64,000 bases of DNA, taken from NCBI GenBank assembly GCA_026027325.1, contig JAMSLZ010000012.1, positions 868,001 through 932,000 of the forward strand, written 5' to 3'. The stretch comes from Actinomucor elegans. Lineage: Eukaryota > Mucoromycota > Mucoromycetes > Mucorales > Mucoraceae. Of this stretch, positions 35,745 through 49,309 are shown piece by piece (the stretch's first letter is position 1; each line of letters starts with the position of its first letter). Both the position numbers and the translations under genes were made by a program. The notes under the pieces are model-generated. The model was given only the letters and a program-made list of their open reading frames with translations. It was not told the origin of the DNA and did not search any database.

Positions 35745-37841
35745 ATGGGCGATTATAACAACAACAATTGGAGAGGAAGAGGCAGAGGACGTGGACGTGG
35801 CAATCGTGGAGGTTTCCAAGATAATACACGCGATTACAACAACGATTATAACAACAATAACAACGCGTACAGTGCCAATCCCAATAATATTTCAATTACA
35901 TCTCGACTGGGACCCACCAACGCGCCCATCAATGAAAGAATAGTAACCAACAGTCCACGTAGTAATAATAACGAGTCTTTTAGAGGTGGAGGTAGAGCAT
36001 TTTCATCCAGTAACTACCGAGGAAGAGGCAATCGTGGTGGAAGAGGGGGTCAATTTGGCGGAGGAGATCGCTTTAATCAAGAATTTGTCGAAGAAGATAC
36101 TGACATGAAAGCGTAAGGTATCTCTTACTTTATTATTTACATGATACTTATCATTATTATTTTCACCAATAGAGAGCCCACGGCTGGCAATGTTATAACA
36201 GTAAGTTTAGAAGGAGGAAAAAAAAAACTACGAATTAAATGCATAATGAATTGCTTTTGAAAATAGGTTTCGGGCTATCCTGTGGGTGCTGAAGAAAAGG
36301 TTCTTGGTTTCCTTAATAGAAAATCAAAAACCGCTTGGGAACCACTCAATGTAAGAAGGTTGCTCAATGCGTAAAGCTGTAAGCTAAATTTGCCATTGGC
36401 ATAGGTACAATATGAACAAAAAGCTATGCATATCACAGTCGTTGACGAAAATACAGCAGAGCGTCTCTGCAGAATGGACGGTTACAATTTTGGTGCCTCT
36501 TCAATAGTAAGTCAAAAATGATGGGTTACCAAGGGATTTACATATTGACGCTCTCTATAAGTTACATATTACGCGTGGTAGCGCTCAAGGACAAAATTTT
36601 GGTGGTGGATATAGAGGGGGATCCAACATGGCTGATAGTAGAAGCAAGGATACCAGTAATCAACCTAGAGATAGTAATCGTAGATCAGACGTTCTAGCTG
36701 AATTCCTGCTAGAACGTTGGGATGCTCAAGCTGGTTTTTTGAATATGGATGAGCTACCACCTACTTCACATAATATTGCTACAGTGATATCCCGTTTATT
36801 AAATGAAGCCAAGTACCTTTTCGGTGACGCTGTAAGCAACACATGAACATATAATTTTCTCTAAACTAACACGTTATCATCTAGTTAATTACCATGTCAT
36901 TTGCTCGCAACAAGTTATGGTCTGTTGTACCATTGTCCAAAGTGCCTGACATGTTTCCAAATCTTCAAAACCTTTCTATTGCTGATAATGATATTGCAGA
37001 ATTCCGTAGTTTGGATAGACTAGCCAACAAACTGCCTAATTTACAAGAATTGGTGCTATCCGGAAATCCAATTCAGGCCAGCAACTCGATAGAAACATAT
37101 CAAAAAGAAGTCTTGAATAGATTCCCTACTATTCGATTCTTGGATGTTCAACCTGTCGGCAGTACAGGAGAACAACAGGTAGCTTTGCCATTGCCTGTTC
37201 GATCCCATCTTTTCGACCAAGATGGTTCTCGTATCGCGGCACAAGATCTTTTATCCAGATATTTCCCGTTATTTGATTCCAATCGACCAGCTTTAATAGA
37301 TCTGTATGATGAACAAGCTATATTTTCTTGTGTATTTAGTAATGGAACGTACCAACAGCAGAACGCTTGGGGAAGCAGCCAAGGTAATTTTTTTTATAAC
37401 AAAAGTATCGGGCAATTAAAACTAATGGCAGTGATTTAGTTCCACCTTCACAAAGAATGGTTCAAGGCAATGCACACATTACGCAACGTTTTGCTCAATT
37501 GCCTGGCACTTTGCACGATTTATCAAGGGCTGATAAGTTTATGACAGACGCCTGGCAAACACCTGGCTCTCAAAATTATCCTGTTTTACTATTCCTAACT
37601 GTTCGTGGCGAGTTTGCTGAAAGACCTGCTGGTACACCATTATCGTTTGATCGTGTCTTCATAGTTGCCCCTTCAGCTCCAGGATCAAGGTAAAATTATA
37701 ATCAATAAGAGATATAATTTTTTTTTAACTAAACGTTTGTATAATAGAGCACATAACGCTGGTTGGAGCTATGTTATGCTATCAGATTCTTTGATTATCC
37801 GCAATCATTCTGTTACAATTGGATCGTTAGTAACAGCTTGA
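35745..37841 (+). CDS. mRNA export receptor Mex67/NXF, UBA-less
   Basis: Eight exons, 35745-36112, 36173-36200, 36267-36350, 36405-36506, 36562-36831, 36885-37383, 37440-37689 and 37748-37841, give 564 residues. Family knowledge: with Mtr2/NXT1 it carries mRNPs through nuclear pores. The N-terminal 120 residues are an Arg/Gly/Asn-rich RGG region, followed by an RNA-binding RRM-like domain (about 124-215: VITVSGYPVG, MHITVVDENTAERL), leucine-rich repeats (about 230-330: LIADND-like FPNLQNLSIADNDIAEF, LPNLQELVLSGNPI) and an NTF2-like domain (about 345-560: LLSRYFPLFD, LPGTLHDL, FDRVFIVAP). The protein stops 15 residues after LSDSLIIRNHS, where the C-terminal UBA/TAP-C domain of yeast Mex67 and human NXF1 would begin. 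I found no further exon with that domain in the next 2.5 kb. Confidence 0.92.
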
Positions 37842-38055
37842 ATATTTTTATAATAAAAACCTGTCTTGAAGCGCTTTTTTTTTTGCTAGCAAAATACCAC
37901 TAGTAATTCGTACCATAGTTACGGCTTGCACTCATAGAAAACTATCGATCTGATAGCTATATGTACCTTGACAACAGCATCTGTGGAATATATGACAATT
38001 AATATAATATGGGTGCATTCCTTGGGATGATATTTTCAAAAAAAAAAAAAAAAAA

Positions 38056-38140
38056 ATGGCAAATTTTAAAAGTAGATCGATTAAATTTCAAGAGCTAATA
38101 GGTCTATGGTTTTTACTCACGTCAGAAATTGTGCGTTTCG
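38056..38140 (+). pseudogene. Fragment of the PHD-finger gene
   Basis: Bases 38098-38140 match 31025-31067 at 38 of 43 positions, covering the end of exon 1 of the PHD gene and its splice donor. Translation of the preceding 40 bases gives ANFK...QELIGLWFLLTSEI, parallel to ANYK...QDLVGLRFLLTSEI of the PHD protein, so the similarity extends back to about 38056. No further exon is recognisable downstream, so this is a decayed partial copy. Confidence 0.75.
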
Positions 38141-38514
38141 CATGGTTCACCTTTATTTGTACGAAGGAAAACTATTGTAGACATGATAAGCGGGGTTGAA
38201 AAAGATATGCTGCAAGAGCGTTACAAGTTCCAAGTTACATCCGTTTCTCTCAAGAAATTACATTTAAGCCTAAGCTTGCAAGACTGTGATAATTTCATAA
38301 AGAATAAATTAAAACCATTGAGGCCCTTATTTTTTTTTTGGAGAATATGCAAGGACATTTTAGTTCAATGGTTACTAGGCGATAGCTAACACTATTTGTT
38401 AATAGGCGCCTATTCAAAAAAAAAAAAGTAAAGTTCATGAGCAAATCTGATATTGATGTTTTGTTCCTTTAAGCATGTTGTATATGAGTTATTTTGGGGT
38501 CATAATAGATACAG

Positions 38515-38581
38515 TAGCCTATTTTGAACATGGAATCTTGATCTGATGCGAAATTAATCGAAGATCGATCGGGAGATCTAC
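38515..38581 (-). repeat. Copy of the dispersed GATC-rich repeat
   Basis: Blocks 'cctattttgaacatgg', 'tgatctgatgcgaaat' and 'gaagatcgatcgggagatct' match the 7780-7855 copy in order and spacing. Confidence 0.6.
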
Positions 38582-40379
38582 AGATCATTAAATCTTTTTT
38601 TTGATATGCATATAACGTATAATATATTCCTTTTATTATTATTATTATTTCAATCAAATAACAATCCAAGTAGAAGCAGCGCTTCGTTTTGAAAAAGTAT
38701 TGTATAAAATAATAGCTAAGTTATGGCTGGTATTTTTAAAAGGAACTATAATTTATCAGAAATAATTCTAAATAGACAAAAATATTAAATAACTTTTACA
38801 TCGTTCAATACGCTTTTGAATCTTACATAGAGTCTGCTAATTTACTTTTTGTATGTCAACAAAATAATTATTATACGTTCTAAATTAACAAATATGAATC
38901 GCTAGTTGCTACTCCAAAGTAAATAAATGACTTTACAGATGAACCATCTCATTCTGCTCTTTGAGTAGAAATAAAACTACATCGAAACCTATTAACAATA
39001 ATATGTTTGCAAAAGGCAATTTAACAATCCTATTCGAGGAAAACCGTTTGGTTTAAAGATGAAAAATGATATCACACTCCTAGACAAAAAAGAAAAAAAT
39101 CGTTCCGAGTGAGTTGGTAATGATAGATAATAATAATGAAGATAATGATGATGATGATGATGAAGAATAAATTTAATGTCCATTATCCAATAAACTCGAG
39201 GAAATTTAATAGTAATAGTAGTAGTGGTAAAGGGTATCTATGCACTAATTTGACAGTATTACAAGCATGATAGGAGGTATTGTTCTTAACGGAACCTGGT
39301 TTCTTGCAACTCCAATTGCATGCAAATGTTTTGTTTGTCTTATATAATCTAATATAACATGGATTGACATATTTAAGCTAAACACAGTAACCGGATGAAG
39401 TGCTCATCCACTATCGGATGGATAAAGAACCATCTTATTATATAGTCACAGTGATTAATTATGATAAAATCAAGATTACAATGCCCTTTGGACCAAGTTT
39501 TTTCGCTCATATTTATACTTTTTTACGCTGTCTGTGTACCAGCATGTTGCCTATTTTGTGTCTATAGATCTGGAATAGCTTAAACGTTATCTCTCTTGAT
39601 TTCTTTAGCGTTAAAAGAAACCCAATAATACGCGTAAGAGATCTATTTTCCATCTCCTTTGAACCTTGTAAACCCATCATTCCAGTAAAAACTCCAAATT
39701 TTATCATTAAAAAAAAACTTCAAACTTAAGTCTGCTTAGAGCTACTGAGGAGTTTTGTTTTTTTTCGTATTTAAACTAGATCTCTTTGCACCTTGTTAAA
39801 CTTTATTTGAAACCTTTTGGACCAAATAAGACAAATCAATCTCTTCGGTAGCTGAATTGAACACTACTAGTGTGAAACGTAAGAGTCATGATTGCTGTTT
39901 CTTCAGCGGCATACCAAATTTCTGTACCAGTAGTCTCGGAACCTAGAGATAAGAAGAAAAGATCGACTTTAAGAAGCGGGGAAACGGTCTCATTATGGAG
40001 ATAACTATATTAGGAATTCTGACTCATCGTTCATCATAAGTGAGTGAAAACAGATTGAATCAGAGTCCGCTATAGTTATGCTCAAAAAAAAAAAAAAAAG
40101 TTTCATATTCATTTTGTCAAGGCAGGTATGGGTGAATTGATTGACAGTTGTACATATGTAGCCACTGTGATTTGTTTTTGACTGTCTACAGCTTAGAAGA
40201 AGGTGGCTTTGATGGCTTGTTCTTGATCCAAAAATTGAGAAATCCAACATAAACCGGGACTTTAAAACTAGCACCGACACCCTTCTTTCTGGTTTTGATA
40301 TAAAAAGTTTAACATCGTATTGCTTTTCTTTTTTCTTTTTTATCTTTACATTTTATTTTAAATAAGTAATATATACGCA

Positions 40380-41730
40380 ATGGCTGGCGACAAAGGAAAG
40401 GTTCTTCTTGCATACTCTGGTGGTTTGGATACCTCTGTTATTTTGGCTTGGTTGATTGAACAAGGTTATGAAACCTTGGCTTATATCGCTGATGTTGGTC
40501 AAGAAGAAGATTTTGAAGCCATTAAGGCTAAGGCCTTGAAGGTCGGTGCCTCTAAAGTCTTTGTTGAGGTAAATTGGACACGGCGTAAAGTAACAATCTC
40601 AGAAAATAAACTAACACATTATATATTACAGGATCTCAAAGAAGAATTCGTCAAGGAACAAATCTTCCCTGCTATTCAAGCTAATGCCATCTACGAATCT
40701 GTTTATCTTTTGGGTACTTCTTTGGCTCGTCCCGTCATTGCCCGTAAGCAAATCGAAATTGCTGCCAGAGAAGGCTGTCAATACGTTTCTCACGGTTGTA
40801 CCGGTAAGGGTAACGATCAAGTTCGTTTCGAACTTGCTTACTATGCCTTGAAGTCTGACATTCAAGTCATTGCTCCTTGGAGATTGCCTGGTAAGTTTAC
40901 AAAGTGTTGTATCTGAGAAATAGTATATTGATTATCATTTAGTCTTCTTTGAGCGTTTCGCTGGTCGTAGTGCTCTCTTGGACTTTGCCGCTGAGAAGAA
41001 CATTCACGTTGCTCAAACTAAGGCCAAGCCTTGGTCTACTGATGAAAACTTGTTCCATATCTCATACGAAGCTGGTATTCTCGAAGACCCCAACATTACT
41101 CCTCCCAAGGAAATGTGGAAGCTTACTGTTGATCCTGAGGATGCTCCCAACACACCTGAACGCATTACTATTACTTTCGAAAAGGGTATTCCTGTCAAGG
41201 TTGTAAACCATAATGATGGTCATGTTGAGACTGAAGCTGTCAAGCTCTTTACTTACCTCAACACTGTTGCTCGCCGTAACGGTGTCGGCCGTATTGATAT
41301 TGTCGAATCTCGTTTCATCGGTGTCAAGTCTCGTGGTTGTTATGAAACACCCGGTGGTACTATTCTTCGTACTGCCCACAAGGATCTCGAAGGTTTGACT
41401 TTGGACGGCCAATTGCGTGCTCTCCGTGATCAAAATATTACTGTTCCTTATGGTAAGGCCCTTTACAACGGTCAATACTTTTCTCCTGAATGTGAATTCT
41501 TGACCAAGTCCATTGCTTTCACTCAACGTAATGTCACTGGTGATGTCAAGTTGAAGCTCTACAAGGGTAACACTGTCGTTGAAGGTCGTGTTGCTCGTGG
41601 TGATGGTGCTAAGCTCTACGATATGCAAGAATCATCCATGGATGAACAAGGTGGTTACAACCCTCAAGATGCTGATGGTTTCATCAAGATTCACTCCATC
41701 CGTCTCAAGAAGTGGACTGCCGACCAATAA
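40380..41730 (+). CDS. ARG1: Argininosuccinate synthase
   Basis: Three exons, 40380-40568, 40632-40890 and 40943-41730, give 411 residues, typical for the enzyme. It joins citrulline and aspartate, with ATP cleaved to AMP and PPi, in arginine biosynthesis. Motifs seen: the P-loop-like AYSGGLDTS (11-19), [45 protein letters not shown] and [20 protein letters not shown] residues ([16 protein letters not shown]). Codon use is strongly biased to C/T-ending codons (GGT, GTC, AAG), unlike most neighbours, which suggests high expression. The third exon holds two thirds of the protein. Confidence 0.96.
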
Positions 41731-43217
41731 ATTTAATTCCTTTTTCTGTAAATTTGAAAAATTCTTTTGTTACATATCACCCCCTTCAGCTTGTAAAAAG
41801 CCGATTCATTCATATACATAAAATAAAATAAAAAAAAGGTTTATTATATATATATATATATATTGTTCACCAATAACCTCTTTTTTGTCCTAATGTCTCT
41901 TAAGCATCAGCTCGCTATCAATGTCAAATATTTATGACTCCATTTCAACAGTTTGATATCCGATCCCCCCGCAAAAATCATCTCGATAAACTAACCTTAT
42001 TAAGGTATATCCATCAGAAAAGTGTGTGTTACGCGAAGGCACGGATTACAGAAGCGCTAACAAATATAAGGCCAGTGTTTTGGATGTATATTGTGAAGTG
42101 ACAAGATAGAACTATTTTTTGGCCTTGATATGATAAGTTTGTTTTGCTTCTAATTCGTTGTGTATGGCTTATACTGTAAGCCTGTCTCTTCCATTGTGTT
42201 AATAGTTTGTCTTGATTAAACGGCAATTGATAAAAATGTAGAAAAAAGATAATATCATATCAGTCCTAATAAAAACCACAGTGCTAATGATTTGAGTAAG
42301 GTGCAATTATACCCAAGAGATATTGAGACGGCTGCTGCTTGAAAAAATAAAAATAAAAAGTTAATCGCTCAGTCACTCTAAAAGCTGATTTTTCGTTTTA
42401 GGAAAGTTGAAATAAAGTGCAAACTAAGTATGATTTAGCTCCAAACCAAAAAAAAAAAAAAATATGTCAAATGCTTAAACAATTCATTTAAAGCAATGCA
42501 GTTTCACGTAGTTATATGCAGCCCGTCTATTAAACGATTGGATTAAACTAATAATAGCAGTAATCTGCCAATAGTAGAGATATATTTACTATATACATGG
42601 TTTCTGTGATTGAATATTAAAAGATATTTAGATCCAAGTTTATTTTTGACAAGAACATGCCTTGATTAAATTGAAATAGTTGATCTGCTAACATTATATA
42701 CTCCAGATTGAGTTGATACCAGGCGCTCGTCATCTGCATTGATATGTTACCTATAACTAAAATGTTTCTTTCATTATCTGGCCCTTTGAAGTTCGTGTAC
42801 CAATCGTTTTTTTTTTTAAAAAAAAAAGGCTCCAGATGTACCTTTTAACTACAACATATTTGGCTTCCCACACCACTCGTTCACAAAAATGAGCGATTTC
42901 ATTGCTCATCCCAAATACGATTTACTTGTTACATAAATGCGACGATTGACCGAGATCGATAGAGCTTGGACTTGTAAGATGCATGTACGTCATGCTTCAA
43001 TGATCGACAATGCAATGCGCTGATTGTACTATACATTTGGAAAAAAAAAATTTTTTTTAATAGATTTGACAACTTGATCTCAGTATGAATACATTATTAG
43101 ATGCAACTTTAAGCCAATTCGGCTCAAAAATCTATAGATTATTCAAACTAAATGACATGAAATGCACATAATTTATATTACAAAGTTAAAATGTGATATC
43201 TACATAGTAATTTAGTC

Positions 43218-43290
43218 AAGCAATGGTTTAATGGATGCAATAGTTTATTCTAGACATGCACAAACAGTCAGATGTAATATTAAAGTCAAA
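43218..43290 (-). repeat. Dispersed repeat copy, left arm of an inverted pair
   Basis: Blocks 'gatgcaatagtttattctag' and 'cagtcagatgtaatattaaa' match the minus-oriented copies. The GATC-rich end is missing or too decayed to see. Confidence 0.45.
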
Positions 43291-43446
43291 TAGCTTAAGA
43301 AATGTAATGAGGCGTTAAAAAATGGGACCAACGATTTCAAGTTTAATATTGCATCTGTTTAGTGCTCTATATTTAAAATTAGCTGATGTCTCTATTTAAC
43401 CGAAATACAAAGAGTGCTTTTATTTATCAAAATGTAATCATTAATT

Positions 43447-43505
43447 TCATAGATCTCTCGCCGACTAGGGTCAACTATCGCAACTGACTAGCATTCTATG
43501 CACAG
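43447..43505 (+). repeat. Dispersed repeat copy, right arm of an inverted pair
   Basis: Blocks 'catagatctctcgccgac' and 'tcgcaactgactagcattct' match the 21723-21785 copy. It is inverted with respect to 43218-43290, about 160 bp away. Confidence 0.45.
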
Positions 43506-44208
43506 AAAAAGCTGCAAAATATTATGTAGGATTTCAAGAAAATGCGTAGAATTCATAACCAAAGAAAATATTTATCTTTTTTATTCTTACGAATAATATA
43601 TATCCATGAAATTATATTTGAAAGAATAATAACCGAGAGGTATAAATATCTCGCATTTTTGCGCTTCTGATTTGCAGCCCTATGCCCTAAAGAGTTTTGC
43701 TTTAACAAAACTATATAGAACAGTTTACCTGGGTAAGAAGTTATTTAACATTCAAAAAACCATGGAGTAATAATCATCAAGACAAAGGGTTTTCGGATAC
43801 AAATAACTCCAATATGATTATCCGGATAATCGGAGTTGGGAGATGACGCACCTAAAAGAAGAAAACTTTTTTTTTCTCGGTTGCGCCCCCATAGATAATC
43901 AGCATAAGAGCCATTTTAAGAGTTGATGAGCCGAGCAAAAAAAAAAAAAAAAAAAGAAGCTTTTATATTATGCAGGGATTTCATGCGTCTGATTATACGC
44001 AACGCATGAATGATATCAGATGAATGAAAAGAGAGTAAATGCAATGTATAAAATTGAGCTTATTACGTAAGTTATTTTGGCCCTGGATGGTATTCACAAC
44101 GCACCCCCGCTTGTTTCTGCAGTGGGCTAGCTTTTTATTTCATAAAATACAATTTTTTTTTTGAAACTCCAGTTTTGTCCCTCTTCTTCCCTTACTTTTT
44201 CTATAATA

Positions 44209-45789
<1,581 letters not shown>

Positions 45790-46458
45790 GTTGTTAAATA
45801 ATAATAATGATAAAAAAAAAAGTTCACTCCCAGCCCTGCCAGTCATCTCTTTTTCCTTTCCCCCCCCCCCATCCTTGTATTAAATAAATAAATAAAAAAA
45901 AGGTTAAAAATGACTATAGATCGGCCCCAAGAATAAGCTACGTTTCACACTCATTCATTGAGCATTTATTGTCCAGACTAAACGATTGTAATACGATTGT
46001 AACTTGCCCAACCGATTCTGCCGTTTATACGCCTCAATCTATATGTTTTGTAACGTAGCACTGATGGCACAGTAAAAAAGAAAGTGCTTCTTTTGATCCT
46101 GATTCCTGTCTATATATAAGCCAATGAAACTTAATGTAGCACAACCCAATATTAAATCAAACACCAAAATAACAAGCATCTCGTCTAGACTTTTTGTTCA
46201 ATACTATAGTTGGTTTTTTACCAGGAAAAAGTAAGCTATATATATACCCTTTTTGTAGCGTATTTGTACGCTTTTTTTTGGTTTCGGGTATTGAAAAAAC
46301 GAGGGTATTTAGCTAGGGCGAGATAAGAAAAAAAAATATATTCTTCTTCTTTGTTCTCTTCCAGTTACTTTCCATAACATCCAACATTAAAAGTACCATT
46401 CTAGGAAATATACTCAATAATAAGAGGCGATCTTTTTGACATATCTTCTTGACGTTCT
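45790..46458. other. Spacer between IDH and a secreted-protein gene
   Basis: No supportable gene. It holds the 3' end of IDH with AATAAA-like repeats and a C run near 45861-45872. The last 150 bp are the upstream region of the next gene. Confidence 0.6.
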
Positions 46459-47264
46459 ATGGTACATTTACGATGCTGTTTACTAGGCCTTTTACTGTTG
46501 GTCCTACCGACTCGTGCATTACCTCTAAATGATCGACAAGAGTATTACGTGGATATACATCAATACTCTCAGTTTTTTGCATCCCATCTATCCTTTGATC
46601 ACCTAGATGGTACCGTATCCACCTTATCTAAACGTATCTCCCAACATTTTCAGAGTCTGGTACAAGTGACTACGCAGCCAATAGGATTAAACGACGATTC
46701 ATTTGTGGATGTCGATCTACTCAAAGGTCAACTACAAGGAGCTGTTGGATGTAAGTATACATCGTGCTAAAATAAAACCGAGTAAATAACACTTCTTTAG
46801 CTTTTATCGAGGATTCGCTGCCTCATATTTGGAATACACGTGCAGCCAGCATTGATAAATCATCACTGGCGGCTTTTATAGAAGGTGTAACTGTCAACTA
46901 TTGTCCGCTTACTCAAGATATCCTTCTAAATACATGCCTTGAGAATCATGCTTCTCAAATCGTATCTCATGTAGATCATTATATCCAAAACCACCTCAAA
47001 AATATCCTACGGACCATTGTCATGGAAGACTTGCCACCCTTATTTCAAACTACTCAATCTCATGTCAATGGTATATTGGCTCATTTCCATCACTACCTTT
47101 TTCATAACAAAACTTCAACTCCTGTCGTAGTTCATCAGACTTTTGAGAATGCTGATGAACTGCTTGCATATCTGCAAACTGCTGTTCGCCAGTACCATCA
47201 TCGACCTTTTTCTCTTCAAGATTCACCTTTACAAAAGTTCATTGCACTCGCTAAATTGGATTAA
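46459..47264 (+). CDS. Secreted protein of unknown function
   Basis: Two exons, 46459-46750 and 46801-47264, give 251 residues. Residues 1-20 form a signal peptide ([20 protein letters not shown]). The rest is helical with few cysteines, His-rich in places, and has no catalytic motif or anchor I recognise. No transmembrane segment follows the signal. The gene ends 114 bp before the facing end of the Nudix gene. I do not recognise the family; an extracellular or vacuolar role is possible but not supported further. Confidence 0.72.
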
Positions 47265-47378
47265 ATTATATATGTATGTATGTATATATATATATATTTA
47301 AATGTATTTATTCTGTATACATAGATTAGAAAATAAAAAAATAAAAAAAAAATATATATAAAAAAAAGCTATACGCAA

Positions 47379-48496
47379 TTACAAGTTGGAAGAGTTTAGT
47401 ACGATATCAGAAGCATTGATATTTCTCTCTAGACGAAACTCTTCCATGCGTCCTTTAAAGTAAAGCCTATGTCTATTGCCCGGCTTACTTGTATATTGCT
47501 TAGAATCATAGTTTTCATCACCAGGATAAGCTAGATAAAGGCTAAATCCGTCTTTGGCTTCAGCAGATTCCAATTCTGCTGGGTAAGCTTGAGGTAAAAT
47601 GGTAATCACTTGGTTATCTTTGGTTCTAAATGCTTCTACGCCTGCTTTTGCTAAAAGTTGATCGTGGTTTTGGATTTGACTAAGAAGTGTAAGTGAATAC
47701 CATTGAGGAGGAATCATGACCAGCTTCTTTTCACTGTGTTGTTGAAGGGCTAAAGTAACAATAAGTAAATAGAAACTAAGAAACACCCACTCTTACCTTC
47801 TTCTGGTTTGAACCAGTCAAACAAGACAGTCTCTTTACCATCTGCTGCTACTACGTTCAAATGCAAGTCTTGTTCTGTTTTGGTCTTGTATTCATCCAAT
47901 ACAGTCAAAAAGAAGAGTGTGTTATATCTCTTTTTCTCGATAACAGGTGTAATCCAATTGGAAAAAGGCACTAGTTTTTCAACTGCAGGCTGAATATTGT
48001 ACTTGTCACACATCACTTTGAATTGAGATGCATCGTCATGTACTTTATGTCTCCAAACATTCACATCAAGGTCTTTTATGGTATTGACAGGTGGATTAGA
48101 CAATAAGAGCCCTGATTCTTCAAAAGTTTCCCGGATAGCACAGATTTTGTTGGTCAAGATATTTCCCCTGTGACGGCCCTGTCAATATGTGTGCTATGTG
48201 CAGCTAAATATTTACTTACTCTTTCTCGGACGATTGGCTGCTGGACCAATGCGAGAAATGATCTGCGGCATCCACAATACCGCCGGGATAAACGTGAGCA
48301 TTAATAAAACTGCTTTTGGCATTTCTATACACACATAGTTTTAACCACCAAGTTATATACATGTGTCAAAAAAAAATCACCTTTTCATCATAAGGACACG
48401 ATAGTTACTGCCAACACCTGTGCCATTCGTAGGTGTAGGAGCTGCAATAATCAAAGAAGCAGAAGGTCGAATAAGAGGTCTTTGTATAGTAGACAT
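47379..48496 (-). CDS. Nudix hydrolase, NUDT19-like
   Basis: Four exons, 48496-48381, 48324-48220, 48167-47797 and 47749-47379, give 320 residues. The Nudix box is split, with VYPGGIVDAADHFSHW followed at about 40 residues by RETFEESGLLL (the REuxEExGu helix). This spacing insert between the G and the REUxEE helix is characteristic of NUDT19/RP2p-type enzymes, which hydrolyse CoA and acyl-CoA. Later there is FSNWITPVIEKKRYNTLFFL. The acceptor of exon 3 must be the second AG (after 48168); using the first would create a stop. The C-terminus reads SSNL, a poor match to a peroxisomal PTS1, so peroxisomal location (as in animal NUDT19) is uncertain. Confidence 0.85.
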
Positions 48497-49309
48497 GGAC
48501 CGAATGACTATTGAGATGAGGTTTGAATATAAGAAATGAAGAAATGCACCTGCTGTAGAACCAAAGGCTTTTTCTAGAAATTACAACTCACACGATATTA
48601 GCTTTGTACTCATTATTTGTCAACCGGAAAGAAGTGTGAGAAATGATTCAAAGAGTAGAGAGCGAGCATCCTTTTATTATGTGCGGTTAAACTTTATCCT
48701 TTGTACCTAGTTCACACAAAGGTACTTTCGGAGTCCTCTCATAATTATTTAACTACTTAATCCAAAACTATACAATGTACATTATGTAGCAGAGCATATG
48801 TTTTCTATATATTTTCTGGAAGCCAAAGCATTACCTTGATTCTTTGCTGGTTTGAGCGTGATTATGTGAAATTGGTATTATATCAAAGATCGGCGATACT
48901 AAATTCATTCGCCACTATCCAATGAACTCTCAGGAACGCTCAGCAATTTTCATTTTGATTGGTTACTCTCTCAGCCAGTAAAGTTTAAGGACTTGTTTCG
49001 TGAAAATTGTACGTTGATGCTTTTCTCTTTTCATTTAGTAATCATTCATTTTTCAAGAAAAAAAAACAGATTATTAAGCATTATAAAATCGTAACGTGTG
49101 CGCTCAAATTACTTTATAGCTGTCATTAGTGTGCTATATTAAGCCGATTTTTTTTTAAAAGTTTGCTGTTATAAACACGCTTTTGTGTGATGATATGGAG
49201 ATTAAATTAAGACAATGGATTTTACAAACTTATTATGCTGAAAAGAAAACAAAAAGTAGAATTATGCGTTATGTATAACTACTGTGTTGAGAAATGATTT
49301 ATTTCGTTA

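Larger units (their letters stand above)
37842..40379. other. Spacer with a PHD-gene fragment and a repeat copy
   Basis: No intact gene. It holds the PHD-gene fragment at 38056-38140, a dispersed repeat copy at 38515-38581 and a GAT-type triplet run near 39131-39163. The final 300 bp are the promoter region of argininosuccinate synthase, with a T/C-rich stretch just before the start. Confidence 0.6.
41731..44208. other. Spacer with clustered dispersed repeats
   Basis: No supportable gene. A TA run lies at about 41847-41863. T/A self-complementary tracts occur near 42808-42829 and 43039-43058. Two dispersed repeat copies in opposite orientation lie at 43218-43290 and 43447-43505. Confidence 0.6.

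Noticed and set aside
38129..38389. 86-codon open frame downstream of Mex67
   Set aside because: It overlaps the PHD-gene fragment and shows no UBA/TAP-C features, so it is neither a missing Mex67 exon nor a supported gene.
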